Below are positions 31,308-41,041 of a stretch of 64,000 bases of DNA, one piece after another. The stretch's first letter is position 1; every line of letters begins with the position of its first letter. The notes beneath the pieces are model-generated. The model did no database searches, was not told the origin of the DNA, and saw nothing but the letters and a program-made list of their open reading frames with translations. The DNA is from Corallochytrium limacisporum (Eukaryota; Opisthokonta), in assembly GCA_002811645.1 (NCBI GenBank), contig PDIP01000002.1:69683-133682 (forward strand), written 5' to 3'. The position numbers and the translations under genes are program-made.

Positions 31308-33785
31308 ATGTCTCTGGACAAATCACAAATGAAGTCTATCGGTGCACCGAGTACTTTGGATCTGGGCCATGGCGCAGACCCAATAAATCTGATCAAAGTC
31401 TACAGTGAAATTGACCATTTAGAGCGTTCTCTGCAGAAGGGTCTTGACAACTATCCCTCCACATTCTTCGACCGACGGGACAGTCGCAGCTCACAACTGG
31501 ATGGATGGCCAGAGCTACCCATGGTCGTAGAGAACCTGGAAGGATGGCACGTCGAAGCTGCAGACGCTACACAGGTTGACGATATTGAGATTTTGGGCAA
31601 GATTGGTATCGAAGACTCGGACAACATCCAGCAATGGTACCACAAATATTTTCTCGGAGAAATGCATGCCAATTATGTCGGCATTGACAGAGAAGGAACT
31701 TATTTCGCCCTTTCATTGATTCAGAAAGAAGATGGTAAGGGGCGGTTGGGTCAACGCGCCATCTTGTGGCGGCCAGGCCGCATCGAACGGCTGCAGCTGT
31801 ATGATAAAGAATTCAGTCGGAAGGACTTGCTTCAAGTCTTCTGTGTCCAACCGGAACGCATCAGGGATCTCACATCATCGAAAGTTCAGAGGGACCTGCT
31901 TCTGCTGGAGGAGCAAGAAGGCAAGAGCAATATGAAAATGGCAGTAATCTATGGCGGAAAAGGCCAGACTACTGATGATGAAATGATGAGGAACGTGGAT
32001 TACTCACCACATTTCCAGCGTTTGCTAAACCTGCTCGGGGACGAAATCATTCTCAAGGACTGGAACCGCTTCCGAGGAGGCCTGGACGTCAAGACGAATA
32101 CTACAGGGACGAAATCCGTCTTCACCACCTTCGCGGGATACGAGATCATGTATCATGTAGCGCCATTCTTGCCCTATCAGGCCAACCAGACTCAGCAGGT
32201 GGAGCGGAAGCGGCATACAGGCAATGATATTGTGAACATCATCTTCATTGACGACGATGATGTCGAATTTGACCCGAAAGGATTCGTCAGCAACTTTGTG
32301 CACGTATATGTCATTGTCAAGTACGACACAGGCCGGGATGTCTGGAAGGTGTCCATTGTTACAAAGGACGATGTGCCACCATTTGGCCCCGCACTGCCTG
32401 CTGAAGGAGTCTTCGACACCGATTCCGAGTTACGGCGCTTCTTACTGACCAAACTGATTAACGCGGAGCGTGCAGCGTACCAAGCGCCTGCGTTCAGCAA
32501 GAAAAATCGCCGCACGATGGAAGTGGCCCTTAAAAATCTCTACGAGGAGTGCACCCAGGATTCGAAGTCTGGAGGCTTCATTCGGGTACTCAGGAAGCGT
32601 AGTGCATCCATCAAGTCCGCAGGGAGCACCAAAGGGTCGAGATCGCCACTGACTGGCAGTTTGAGGCCGAGTCGGAGTGGGAAGTTTGAGCGGGAGACCA
32701 TGGAAGATGTTGAGTTCATCAACTACGGTAAGATCTTGAAAGCTATGCACAGCGGTGGTACCGTCAACAAGAGCGAGGTTGATGAAAGTGTATGGGTGCA
32801 GGAGATGGCCGTCGGTAATGTGCCGTACGAAGTTCAGTGCGGTGACTTCCTTGGCGACGATGCCTACCTGGGAACTGGCAACGGTCTGTTCCTGATCAAC
32901 GCCAATACTTCAGGCGTTCTACGCATGACAACAGACAAGGTCGATGTGCGTCATGTCTTCACTGTGCGCAGTGAGCAGGCAGTGTTAGTGCTAGGTCGCG
33001 ATACAAACTCTTCATTCCTTTCTCTGATCAATCTACAAAAAGACAGGCGCATACTGAGAGAAGATAAGAAGCCTCTACCACGAAACATTGATCTCATTGC
33101 CGTCAGTGACTCACGCAAGCTCGTGGAACAGGAGACAGTGGTGACCGTTGCCCTTGCCCATGGCAAAGAAATGATCATTTGCAGCCTTAAGAAGAAGGAT
33201 GACCAGCCTGTGCTTAGAGTGAAGAGTGTAGTAACCAGTGCTAATTCGTACAAGGTAATCAAATTCTGTGGAGAGGATAACAAGTTGGTCGTTGGAACAG
33301 ACATCGGCTTCTCAGTTCTGGACATTGCGAGTGGCACGACCAGTGTGCTGCTAAAGTCTCCGGATATCAGCATCCAGCCTGTTTCTGCTGTTGTGCTTCA
33401 GTACGAGCTCGTCGTTTGCTGGAACAACAAATGTGCATTCTATGACTACTCTGGCAATCGCAGTCGCGAATATGAGATCACCTTCACGGCCGTGCCACAC
33501 ACAGTCGTTTATGCTTATCCGTTTATATTTGGATTCATGGCGGACTTCATCGAGGCCAGGACACTGTTGAATGGCAAGCTGGTCAAACAGATTAACCTGC
33601 CCAGCTCCTCTGTCATTGCCACAGGCGATGCTATCTATCTTGTCAACGAAGATAATACTACCCAAGGCACATTCAACGTACAGCGTTTCTACCACTCCGA
33701 GTTCATGCCCGGCGCTGCCGGCAGCCGCCTCCGCGATGAGAACTTTGGCGAGCGTTTCCGCTCATCACTGGGCGCTTCTTGCTAA
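31308..33785 (+). CDS. GARNL3: GARNL3-like RapGAP-CNH protein
   Basis: An 825-residue protein with two domains in the order seen in animal GARNL3. An N-terminal region (1-200) contains WYHKYFLGEMHANYVGID, the conserved run-in to the GAP. The Rap/Ran-GAP domain (about 205-375) has YGGKGQTTDDEMMRN, GGLDVKTNTTGT and the catalytic Asn-thumb block KRHTGNDIVNIIF, with Asn306 in place. A basic Ser-rich linker follows, then a citron homology (CNH) beta-propeller-like domain (about 490-800; EVQCGDFLGDDAYLGTGNGLFL, LVVGTDIGFSVLDI, ELVVCWNNKCAFYDY). It should stimulate GTP hydrolysis by a Rap-type small GTPase, with CNH giving protein contacts. Human GARNL3 is longer at the C-terminus. The start at 31308 is the first ATG in frame. 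Its tail-side neighbour is the tetraspanin gene, 1.2 kb away and convergent. Confidence 0.9.
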   Translation: MSLDKSQMKSIGAPSTLDLGHGADPINLIKVYSEIDHLERSLQKGLDNYPSTFFDRRDSRSSQLDGWPELPMVVENLEGWHVEAADATQVDDIEILGKIGIEDSDNIQQWYHKYFLGEMHANYVGIDREGTYFALSLIQKEDGKGRLGQRAILWRPGRIERLQLYDKEFSRKDLLQVFCVQPERIRDLTSSKVQRDLLLLEEQEGKSNMKMAVIYGGKGQTTDDEMMRNVDYSPHFQRLLNLLGDEIILKDWNRFRGGLDVKTNTTGTKSVFTTFAGYEIMYHVAPFLPYQANQTQQVERKRHTGNDIVNIIFIDDDDVEFDPKGFVSNFVHVYVIVKYDTGRDVWKVSIVTKDDVPPFGPALPAEGVFDTDSELRRFLLTKLINAERAAYQAPAFSKKNRRTMEVALKNLYEECTQDSKSGGFIRVLRKRSASIKSAGSTKGSRSPLTGSLRPSRSGKFERETMEDVEFINYGKILKAMHSGGTVNKSEVDESVWVQEMAVGNVPYEVQCGDFLGDDAYLGTGNGLFLINANTSGVLRMTTDKVDVRHVFTVRSEQAVLVLGRDTNSSFLSLINLQKDRRILREDKKPLPRNIDLIAVSDSRKLVEQETVVTVALAHGKEMIICSLKKKDDQPVLRVKSVVTSANSYKVIKFCGEDNKLVVGTDIGFSVLDIASGTTSVLLKSPDISIQPVSAVVLQYELVVCWNNKCAFYDYSGNRSREYEITFTAVPHTVVYAYPFIFGFMADFIEARTLLNGKLVKQINLPSSSVIATGDAIYLVNEDNTTQGTFNVQRFYHSEFMPGAAGSRLRDENFGERFRSSLGASC

Positions 33786-35019
33786 ACCACTCTTCAAGAT
33801 GAATAATCACAATGTATTGATTCGAAATTGGATTTAATGGTTTATATGTATGTAAATATACTGAGCTGTTCAAATCAAAAACTTTGTTCACGGTTCCGAA
33901 AGAGTCGAGGGCAATTGCACCGAAGTCGATTCTATCTCCATCGCTTCACACCTTTTTTCATTCCCCTTCAGTGTGCACACCAGGAGAATGTATATGGAAC
34001 TCCTCGTGCCTCTCTCGCTCTGCCCCAGTGTTGCTTTTCTTGACAATTTTCGGACACCCAATGTTTTCACTATGCAGGTTGCTCGATTTTCCTACGGTCC
34101 CACAATGGGGCCTACGGTCCGCTACCATCCCCTGCCCTTTCAGTCAAATTCACCGTACAACCGACACTGCCGCACCTTTGTGGCCATCCCCGCTCTTCTT
34201 TTTGCCGCTGCCTTGATAATGCTGGCCCATACGGCCACTTCTCCATACTCTGGATATGGAGATTGGATTTGTTTATGTTGAGGAAACTCAACAAATGAAA
34301 AGAGAAAACTTGCGCAAACACCAGCACCGCCTCCTCTCCGCAACAGACCGTTTCACCACCGGCCAGTTGCTGCCTGATCTTTCAGGTGGCGGTGTCTGTG
34401 TAACTTCGTTCCGCATTTGTTTTGTTTGGGTCTGTAGCTCTTGCGGTGCCGGCAATGGTGTACAGTTTTACATTTTGCTTGCTCCATGGTCCAAGTTCTT
34501 GCATCCATTCAGCACCCGTGGACTTCGCGTTCGGACTGCGGTACTTGTTTTGAAAATACAACCATCACACCAAAACTCACTCACACCGACTACTCGGCTC
34601 TCGCACCGGTAAAAACTTTCACTCTGGAGTCAGCCACCGGTGGTCGCTTGTACTTGTTAGCAGGAAGACAACAAGGGCTGTGCGTGTGCGTGCGTGCGTG
34701 TGTGTCCCCCCCCTCCCCCTCTTCCGGCAACCACCCCCCCCCCCCCCTCCCCCCCCGGGGGGGGGGGGGGGGGGGGGACTGAAGATCTCGGTGAGAGAGT
34801 GCAAATGACAAGTCCTGAGCCCAATTCTCCGTTAAGTTGCTTCCATCAGTGCCGGACACAATACCATCTCTGCTTCCTGTCCTGGTAGAGATAGACATGG
34901 GTTTCGAATTATGGGTGTTCAAATTCAGCTCTATATTGCAAAAGATGGATACGTATATGTATTGGGGTTAAGCAAATCTTTCTCTGTTTTCAAATACAAG
35001 ACAGGTGACAGGACACATG
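33786..35019. other. 1.2-kb convergent gap with extreme C/G homopolymer palindrome
   Basis: No gene is recognised. It carries a (TG/CG)n-like run at about 34678-34705 and the C14-T-C8-G21 tract at 34734-34777. Both 3' ends of the flanking genes fall here. No convincing polyadenylation signal was pinned down. Confidence 0.5.
34734..34777. repeat. C14-T-C8-G21 palindromic homopolymer tract
   Basis: Twenty-two C-strand bases broken by one T are followed at once by 21 G. The halves are self-complementary, so it can form a hairpin, i-motif or G-quadruplex. Exact lengths may be unreliable in sequencing. Confidence 0.85.
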
Positions 35020-35808
35020 CTAAACCTTACTGCTCCGAGGAGATTTCAGGCTGCTCCGAGAAGACTTGAGGTTGGCAGTGCTTTCCCGAGTCTCGACTTC
35101 GTACTCCCAGTCATCCTGAGCCTTTGCAGTGACAATTACGATGCAGCTCATAGCACCCATGCCCAGACCGATACAGAGAAGAACCAGAGCGTTATCCAGC
35201 TGATACTTTTCCAGATCACTGCAGGTAGGGTCCTCACATCCTCCCTGGAAGGGGGCCTCAGTGGGATCTTCACCAGGGTAGCAGCTTGCGGGAATGTTAG
35301 TGTTTCCACCACCCAAGTACTCATTGGCAACGTTCTTGCCGCAGCAGTCGTATCTCGTCTGAATGTCATTCAACTCATTCAAGCACTCTTCACACTCGCT
35401 TTCCGGAACCCCTCCTCCAGTGTTGCAATCGATATGAGTATCAATGCAGTCTTCGAAGCTGCCAGCGAAGTCACCGCAAATCTTACTGTAAGTGTTGAAG
35501 CCGGCAATAGACATGCCAATAAAAGCAAGTGAGAACACAGGGAGCAGGTATCCCGTGTACAGCAGCGGTTTAGTCCTGCGCTGTACTGCGAAAACGACGA
35601 CAACAATACCGAGAACGAAAATAAAGGCCACGCATGAGAGCAAAAGAATTGAACTCAACAGGTAATCTCCCTGCAGCCAGAAACTATAGTCCTGCAGGCT
35701 GAGATAACTGTTGATACCAATTCCCAACATGAGCAAGCTAGACGCCCACAGCATGGCGCCAAAGGCTATAGTGAAGTACCGACTGGTACCAGCAGAACAG
35801 GCTCCCAT
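35020..35808 (-). CDS. Tetraspanin
   Basis: A 262-residue four-helix membrane protein, starting at the ATG at 35808 (MGACSAGTSRYF), which gives the usual tetraspanin opening. An in-frame ATG at 35931 would add 41 residues without known features. TM1 about 13-38, TM2 about 54-80, small loop, TM3 about 85-110. The large extracellular loop follows, with the diagnostic Cys-Cys-Gly (RYDCCGKN) and several paired Cys (CEECLNEL, SCYPG, GGCEDPTCSD). TM4 is LVLLCIGLGMGAMSCIVIV. The short tail is Ser/Arg/Lys-rich (KSSRSSLKSPRSS). Tetraspanins organise membrane microdomains with adhesion and signalling partners. Eight or more Cys in the loop suggests three or four disulfides. The subfamily cannot be assigned. 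The gene is divergent from the two-pore channel gene. Confidence 0.92.
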   Translation of the reverse strand: MGACSAGTSRYFTIAFGAMLWASSLLMLGIGINSYLSLQDYSFWLQGDYLLSSILLLSCVAFIFVLGIVVVVFAVQRRTKPLLYTGYLLPVFSLAFIGMSIAGFNTYSKICGDFAGSFEDCIDTHIDCNTGGGVPESECEECLNELNDIQTRYDCCGKNVANEYLGGGNTNIPASCYPGEDPTEAPFQGGCEDPTCSDLEKYQLDNALVLLCIGLGMGAMSCIVIVTAKAQDDWEYEVETRESTANLKSSRSSLKSPRSSKV

Positions 35809-38173
35809 GGTGACTCTCGACGTGGTTCCGGCCCGACACAGTGCGATATTGCTGGAATAGACCAAGATGTTATTACGATTTCCAGTTTTCCCTTCCCAGA
35901 ACTTCAAATAGCTATATGTATTGCTCTCCATGATTCCTATGTGTCATGTACTTGCTAGTCATCACTACTTGTGCATGAGTTAGAGACTCGTCTGATTAAG
36001 TCTTTCCATCTTGTTCAAAGCCAGAGATCCACTGCACAACAGCACACTGCCACGGATGCAAGAGCAAATCAAAATGCAACTCTGCTCCGTTTCCCCTCGC
36101 TGCGCCCCAGAGCTTTAATGGTCGATACATCAATGGACGACCAGGATGTTCTTTCCGGTACGTTTTTAACCAGTGGCTTCGACCGACAATTGTCACCAGT
36201 GAAAAACCGTGGATGGAAAGCGACAGAAAATACAGACGGCATTGGTCGCGACAGCAGGAAAATCGAAAGGAAGGAACGACGTGGGTTCTCCTTATCCCCT
36301 TCCTTCCTTCGTTTCGTGTTTTATTGTTCCGCCTTGTTCTCTTTGTGTGTCATAGTGAAGACACCGGGGTTGTGCACTCACCGCTCCATCAGCCAAAAAT
36401 CTCTGGGAAGGGGGGGGGGGTGTCATCAATGCGTAATCCATTTTTCTTGCTGGGTATTGCGCGTTTTCATTGTTGTATTGGCACAGCCGCGCCTGTGCCG
36501 GACCTTTCAATTTTTTAGCCCCCCCCCCAGATTCTCTGTCCCGTGCTACCTCCCCGCAGCAGCCCCTTCCCTCCCCTCCCCTCTTCCGTTCCACTGACAC
36601 ACTGTCCACCCCCATCGCTCTCCCCGGAAGGCATTGTTCACCGAAGGAGCGTGGTACCAAAAATGGACAAAGCCGGCGCAAGCCGGGAGAGGGGAGAGAA
36701 AGGGAGAGAGCGGGCGTAAGACCCAGGGACACGCACCAGACCCGCGAGGTGAAACTCTTGGCCCGTTGCAGGCGATTGACCCAATGTCTGTTGTACGTCA
36801 ATGGTCATGACCAGTGTGCAACGAGCAGACAACAATGCCAGCATGTACATCAGTCACACACCATGTACAGTCTCCTTCTCGCTTTGTCATCAGCAAATAG
36901 TGTTTTATGAATGTGGGTACCCACCACTTCGGTTTTGCAGGGTACCTGAGCGTATTCTCTACTGTGGTAGATTGGATTTGTGAACAACCACCTACTCAAA
37001 CTGCCGGAAATGGTGTACGAAAGCCTGAACCCTCGCAAATTATTCTCTCCGTTTCGCGCTCCTGATCAGGGCGGAGAGTCAACAAGGAATAGGTAGACGG
37101 TAGGAGCATTTTAAACAGTTTTATCATGCGTCACCACAATGACCCACTGTCTCAAAATGCATCCCCGGGCACGCGCCCCGGGGGGGAGGAGGTGGCCCTG
37201 GACAGAACGGTGGGACCAAACGCCACCGTACTCGAAATCGTCTTTTCTTCATACGAGCTGAGAGAGAGAGAGAGAGAGGGCCCGCCTACCGGCGATTAAA
37301 AATCCCAATTCTCCCTGGGGTATCCAAGTGATACCGCTCGCGTGCTGGAGGGCAGGATTGGTGGAGAAACTGTAGTAATTGGCACTCGCGAACGCGGGTC
37401 TTTTTGTACGGCATTTTGTGACCCCCCCCCCCTTCGGTGTGGCGAGGAGAGGTTATGCTTAGTATGTTCGTCCACCAGGGAACGCGGAACGGCTGCCAAA
37501 ACACCAGGAGGATACTCAATTTGCGTACCTGCCTCACTATCTACACAGTCTCATCAACTCTTGGGCCTCAACCCCCGTACTTCCATCCCGTGGCGGGTGC
37601 AGTGTACCAACTGGCGGTGATGGATGGATGCTTCTGCCGCGCGATGTATTAGGATTTTCACTGCTGTGTGCTACCAATTGCAAGGGAAGGAACACACCAC
37701 GCAGAAGCCTCTACGCAAGGATAGCAATTTTCCATTGTCCGAGCCGAAAAGTATGCGCGCTCTAGCGCACCCCAACCCGCACAAGCCAAACTGACGAAGT
37801 GGTTCGAAATATACTAAAAATATACAATCAAAATGAATCCTAGGTATGTAATTGAACATTTGGTAATTCTGATTGAAATGGATGGTGTCTGCAGTTCCCC
37901 AATATTTAGATAGTGAATGCGATAGATTCGAGGCATTGATTTCGTGGCGGAGTCGACAAGTGAGGGCTTTTCTACCCCGGCTTAAAAAGCCCGCCGTGGA
38001 ATCTGCACCTGTGGTGGTCCTTCAATGCACAAGGTTCCGATGTGCTGCTATCCCGGAAATTGTGGCCATGTTAGACATTCATCTGAAAGCAGTGGGTTTT
38101 TTCTGCTATGTGGAAGACATGATATGAGCTGCTTGGATGGATGGGTCGCTCGCAATGACCCGAGAACGATACA
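35809..38173. other. 2.4-kb divergent gap
   Basis: Between the tetraspanin and two-pore channel genes. No convincing gene; a 208-codon frame at 35971-36597 lacks any domain pattern and is crossed by others of similar length. Features are a G11 tract (36410-36420), C10 (36519-36528), C4G7 (37176-37186), (GA)10 (37260-37279), C11 (37422-37432) and an E2F-type 8-mer TTTCGCGC at 37052-37059. Confidence 0.5.
37260..37279 (+). repeat. (GA)10 microsatellite
   Basis: An uninterrupted GA dinucleotide run in the gap upstream of the two-pore channel gene. Confidence 0.85.
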
Positions 38174-41008
38174 ATGAGTGAAGATCAGCAGGCGCATTCC
38201 ACATCTCCCCGAACTGTTCGTATTGACAGTCGGGACAATGTAATCCTCACAGAGCAGACACGTGATGTCGTACATCCTGCTAGAGAGTCTCGAGGGAGAT
38301 CCATCAGTGATATTTCGGCATCTAGTCGTTCAATTCCTCGGTCAAGATCACCTAGAAGTCGTGGCGAATCTGTTCCGTCTCTTTTTGACCTGCCCACTTC
38401 CCTCAGTGATGATATTGCCCTCCCAGCGTTTGCAGCTGGTCAACATGGTGCAGATCCTAGCAATTTGGCAGATGAGAGCTCATCTGACGATGTGGTCACA
38501 GATATCAACAAAGGGTACCGTGCCACAAAGGAGACAGGAAACTCAGAGCGCCAGCAGCAGTATCAGCGCATGATGTTGCTTAGGCAGATTCTTGAACATG
38601 AGGAAGAGGAGGAAGAGGAAGGCGATGACAGTATGCATCCGAGAACAAGCAGCGCACGATCGTGGGGCCATGTGGATGGGAGTTACACAGGAAATGAAGA
38701 AGAGGAGCCACTCTTCTTCCGAAGCCGAAGCTTGAGGCGGTCTCACGCATCGCGAAGGTCACATATGGAGAATGTAGGCGGCACTGGCATTCTTGCATTT
38801 CATTATGACCATTTAGTGGAACTGGCAGCTGCGTACTATCGCAATGGATTCTTTGGCAGAACACTCCATTTCAGTCCGAAGCGTCGGAGCCTAAAGGCGA
38901 TGAAAATTTTGGACTCATACCTTTACAACATTTGTAAAGAGTTCATGATCTTCCTTTATCTTTGCATTGCGCTTTTCGAACGGCCACACAGGGATGGACC
39001 CGTCCTTGGTGAGTATACTTACCTTGTGGAATTGGGGTTTTTGGTCCTTCTAGCAGCAGACACCGGTGCGAAGCGATTTTGTGTCCCGCGCCACCGGTTC
39101 TTGAACAACAGATTGACGCAAATCAACATGTGCGTGCTTTCGGTCAGCTTTGTGAGCACTTTGTTGAGCAAGTTCGTCCACTGGGATTTTATCTATGGAG
39201 CACGTATTCTTCGGAGCTGGTTTATGATCACCAGTGATGCTGGCCTTCGGGTCTTCTTCTTCAACATGTTGGCAATGATTCCTGGCGCCCTGCCCACGCT
39301 GGCACTGTTAGTTTTGCATGTCAGCTTCGGATTTTTGATGGCAACGCAATTCTTTGCAGGTACGGCCCAGGAGGACTACCTGTTCACTAGCATCTGGGGT
39401 GGATTTGAAAAGTTGATCAACACACTTCTCCTAACAAACACTCCAGATGTCATGCTGAAGACGCTCAATGATGGGGATCCTCGAGTGCTTTTCTTCATCT
39501 TGTACATTTTCGTTGGAAATATTGTATTGCTGAACATTCTGCTCGCTAGCATTTATACCACCTACAGAAGTCTCTTACAAGTCAGTAGTCAAGAAGCTTT
39601 TGTTCATTCAACAAGAGCATCTCAGTACGCCTACAAGACATTGGATTTCGCGGCAGTCTCTATCGGGGAGCCCGGAGTCACTTGGAATGTCATTAAAGAC
39701 TTCCTCTGGCAGCTGGATGTGAAAAATGATATTGCAGAACTTATGTTTGCAATGCTCGACTTGGATCAAAGTGGGATGGTGACTATGGACGAATTCCATA
39801 ATCTCACCTACATTTTAAGCATGAAGGTGACCACTGCTCCACGCAAGACACAAACCTGGCTGGCTAGGAATTATCCAAAGATCCATGGGCTTTTCACCGG
39901 AAACAGTGTTCGTCGTTTCTTCGACTTCTTGATTCTCCTGAACGCGGTGACTATTGTTATGCAAATCCTGGATAGCCTTCAGGACTATTCTATCGCGTAT
40001 GCTCAGAAACTGGAGTTCATCAACGAGATCTATGTATACATCAGTGTCTTTGAAATCGCTCTCAATGTCTTCGCACAGGGGTGGCGATCGTATTTCAGGA
40101 CACGGTGGGCCCGTGCCGACGCCATTGGCGTTACAATTCTATTCTTCAGCGCTGTAATTACGCAGAATGCTCGAAGTGTAGTGACTCGTACCGCTATGCT
40201 GTTCAGAATCCTGCGCCTCATGCGCCCACTATCGATGGTGAATGCTTTCCGCGAAACGGTCAAAGCAACTCTTGAAGTATTGAGTAGCGTGTACAAGATT
40301 TTTGGCCTCGCTATTCTGGTGTATTATGTCTATGCACAGCTGGGAATGCTAATTTATGGAAACGTGATGAAGCAGGATGATCCCGACGTGCTAGAGACAT
40401 GCTACGCTGAAAACGGGTATTGGTCGCTCACTTTTGACACCTTTCTGAGCTCCATGTGCATCCTCTTTTTTGTAATGATCACAAACAACTATTTCTGTTT
40501 CATGGATGGCTTTATCGCAGCAAGTAAAACCCAATGGACTGCAGTATACTTCCTCAGTTGGTATGTGGTAATCACTCTGATGACGCTGAACGTCCTGGTC
40601 GCTTTTGTCATCGAAACATTCCAGGAGAAGATGTCATCTAGTGATCGCACATATGTTGTGCTGATCACAAAATACAAAGATGATACCGGACGGACCCGAC
40701 ACTTTGTCACCTACAAGTCACGCCCGGAAGGAATCGAGCATGGCAAGTGGGTTGACCAAGCATACTCTGAACATGATATCAGAGTACGCAACAACATGCA
40801 GACGTTGATAGAGCGCCACCAAGAGCATCCTGAGTACGGGCGTGATATAGAACCCGAGACAAAGGCATTCAAGGTAGCCAAAGGAAACAGTTTCGAGTTC
40901 TTGATGCACTCAATGCTTGCTGGCGGTGTCAAACTTCATAGCAACGAGAGGAATACCCGAAGTCCCAATGTGCGTCGCCAGAGGAATGGCGAGTCAATGA
41001 ATCATTAA
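38174..41008 (+). CDS. TPCN: Two-pore cation channel (TPC family)
   Basis: A 944-residue protein with two six-helix channel domains, the TPC plan. The N-terminal 190 residues are Ser/Arg/Glu-rich and cytosolic. Domain I (about 255-465) contains a pore segment LLLTNTPDVM (418-427). An EF-hand-like loop, D529-L-D-Q-S-G-x-x-x-x-x-E540, lies between the domains, as in plant and animal TPCs. Domain II (about 575-825) has the S4-like LFRILRLMRPLSMVNAFR and the pore segment VMITNNYFCFMDGF, with T770-N-N where human TPCs have Val-Asn-Asn. A cytosolic tail of about 120 residues follows. TPCs conduct Na+ or Ca2+ across endolysosomal or vacuolar membranes; location here is inferred. Both filters differ from the animal consensus. 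The stop is 33 bp from the convergent uridine kinase gene. Alternative: a short two-domain voltage-gated channel of another type, less likely given the EF-hand and filter. Confidence 0.86.
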   Translation: MSEDQQAHSTSPRTVRIDSRDNVILTEQTRDVVHPARESRGRSISDISASSRSIPRSRSPRSRGESVPSLFDLPTSLSDDIALPAFAAGQHGADPSNLADESSSDDVVTDINKGYRATKETGNSERQQQYQRMMLLRQILEHEEEEEEEGDDSMHPRTSSARSWGHVDGSYTGNEEEEPLFFRSRSLRRSHASRRSHMENVGGTGILAFHYDHLVELAAAYYRNGFFGRTLHFSPKRRSLKAMKILDSYLYNICKEFMIFLYLCIALFERPHRDGPVLGEYTYLVELGFLVLLAADTGAKRFCVPRHRFLNNRLTQINMCVLSVSFVSTLLSKFVHWDFIYGARILRSWFMITSDAGLRVFFFNMLAMIPGALPTLALLVLHVSFGFLMATQFFAGTAQEDYLFTSIWGGFEKLINTLLLTNTPDVMLKTLNDGDPRVLFFILYIFVGNIVLLNILLASIYTTYRSLLQVSSQEAFVHSTRASQYAYKTLDFAAVSIGEPGVTWNVIKDFLWQLDVKNDIAELMFAMLDLDQSGMVTMDEFHNLTYILSMKVTTAPRKTQTWLARNYPKIHGLFTGNSVRRFFDFLILLNAVTIVMQILDSLQDYSIAYAQKLEFINEIYVYISVFEIALNVFAQGWRSYFRTRWARADAIGVTILFFSAVITQNARSVVTRTAMLFRILRLMRPLSMVNAFRETVKATLEVLSSVYKIFGLAILVYYVYAQLGMLIYGNVMKQDDPDVLETCYAENGYWSLTFDTFLSSMCILFFVMITNNYFCFMDGFIAASKTQWTAVYFLSWYVVITLMTLNVLVAFVIETFQEKMSSSDRTYVVLITKYKDDTGRTRHFVTYKSRPEGIEHGKWVDQAYSEHDIRVRNNMQTLIERHQEHPEYGRDIEPETKAFKVAKGNSFEFLMHSMLAGGVKLHSNERNTRSPNVRRQRNGESMNH

Positions 41009-41041
41009 ATGATTGCCCAGTAAGCAGACAATACCATACTT

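Noticed and set aside
35971-36597. 208-codon plus-strand open frame upstream of the two-pore channel gene
   Set aside because: No domain pattern; its end is low-complexity Pro/Ser from C-rich DNA; probably noncoding.
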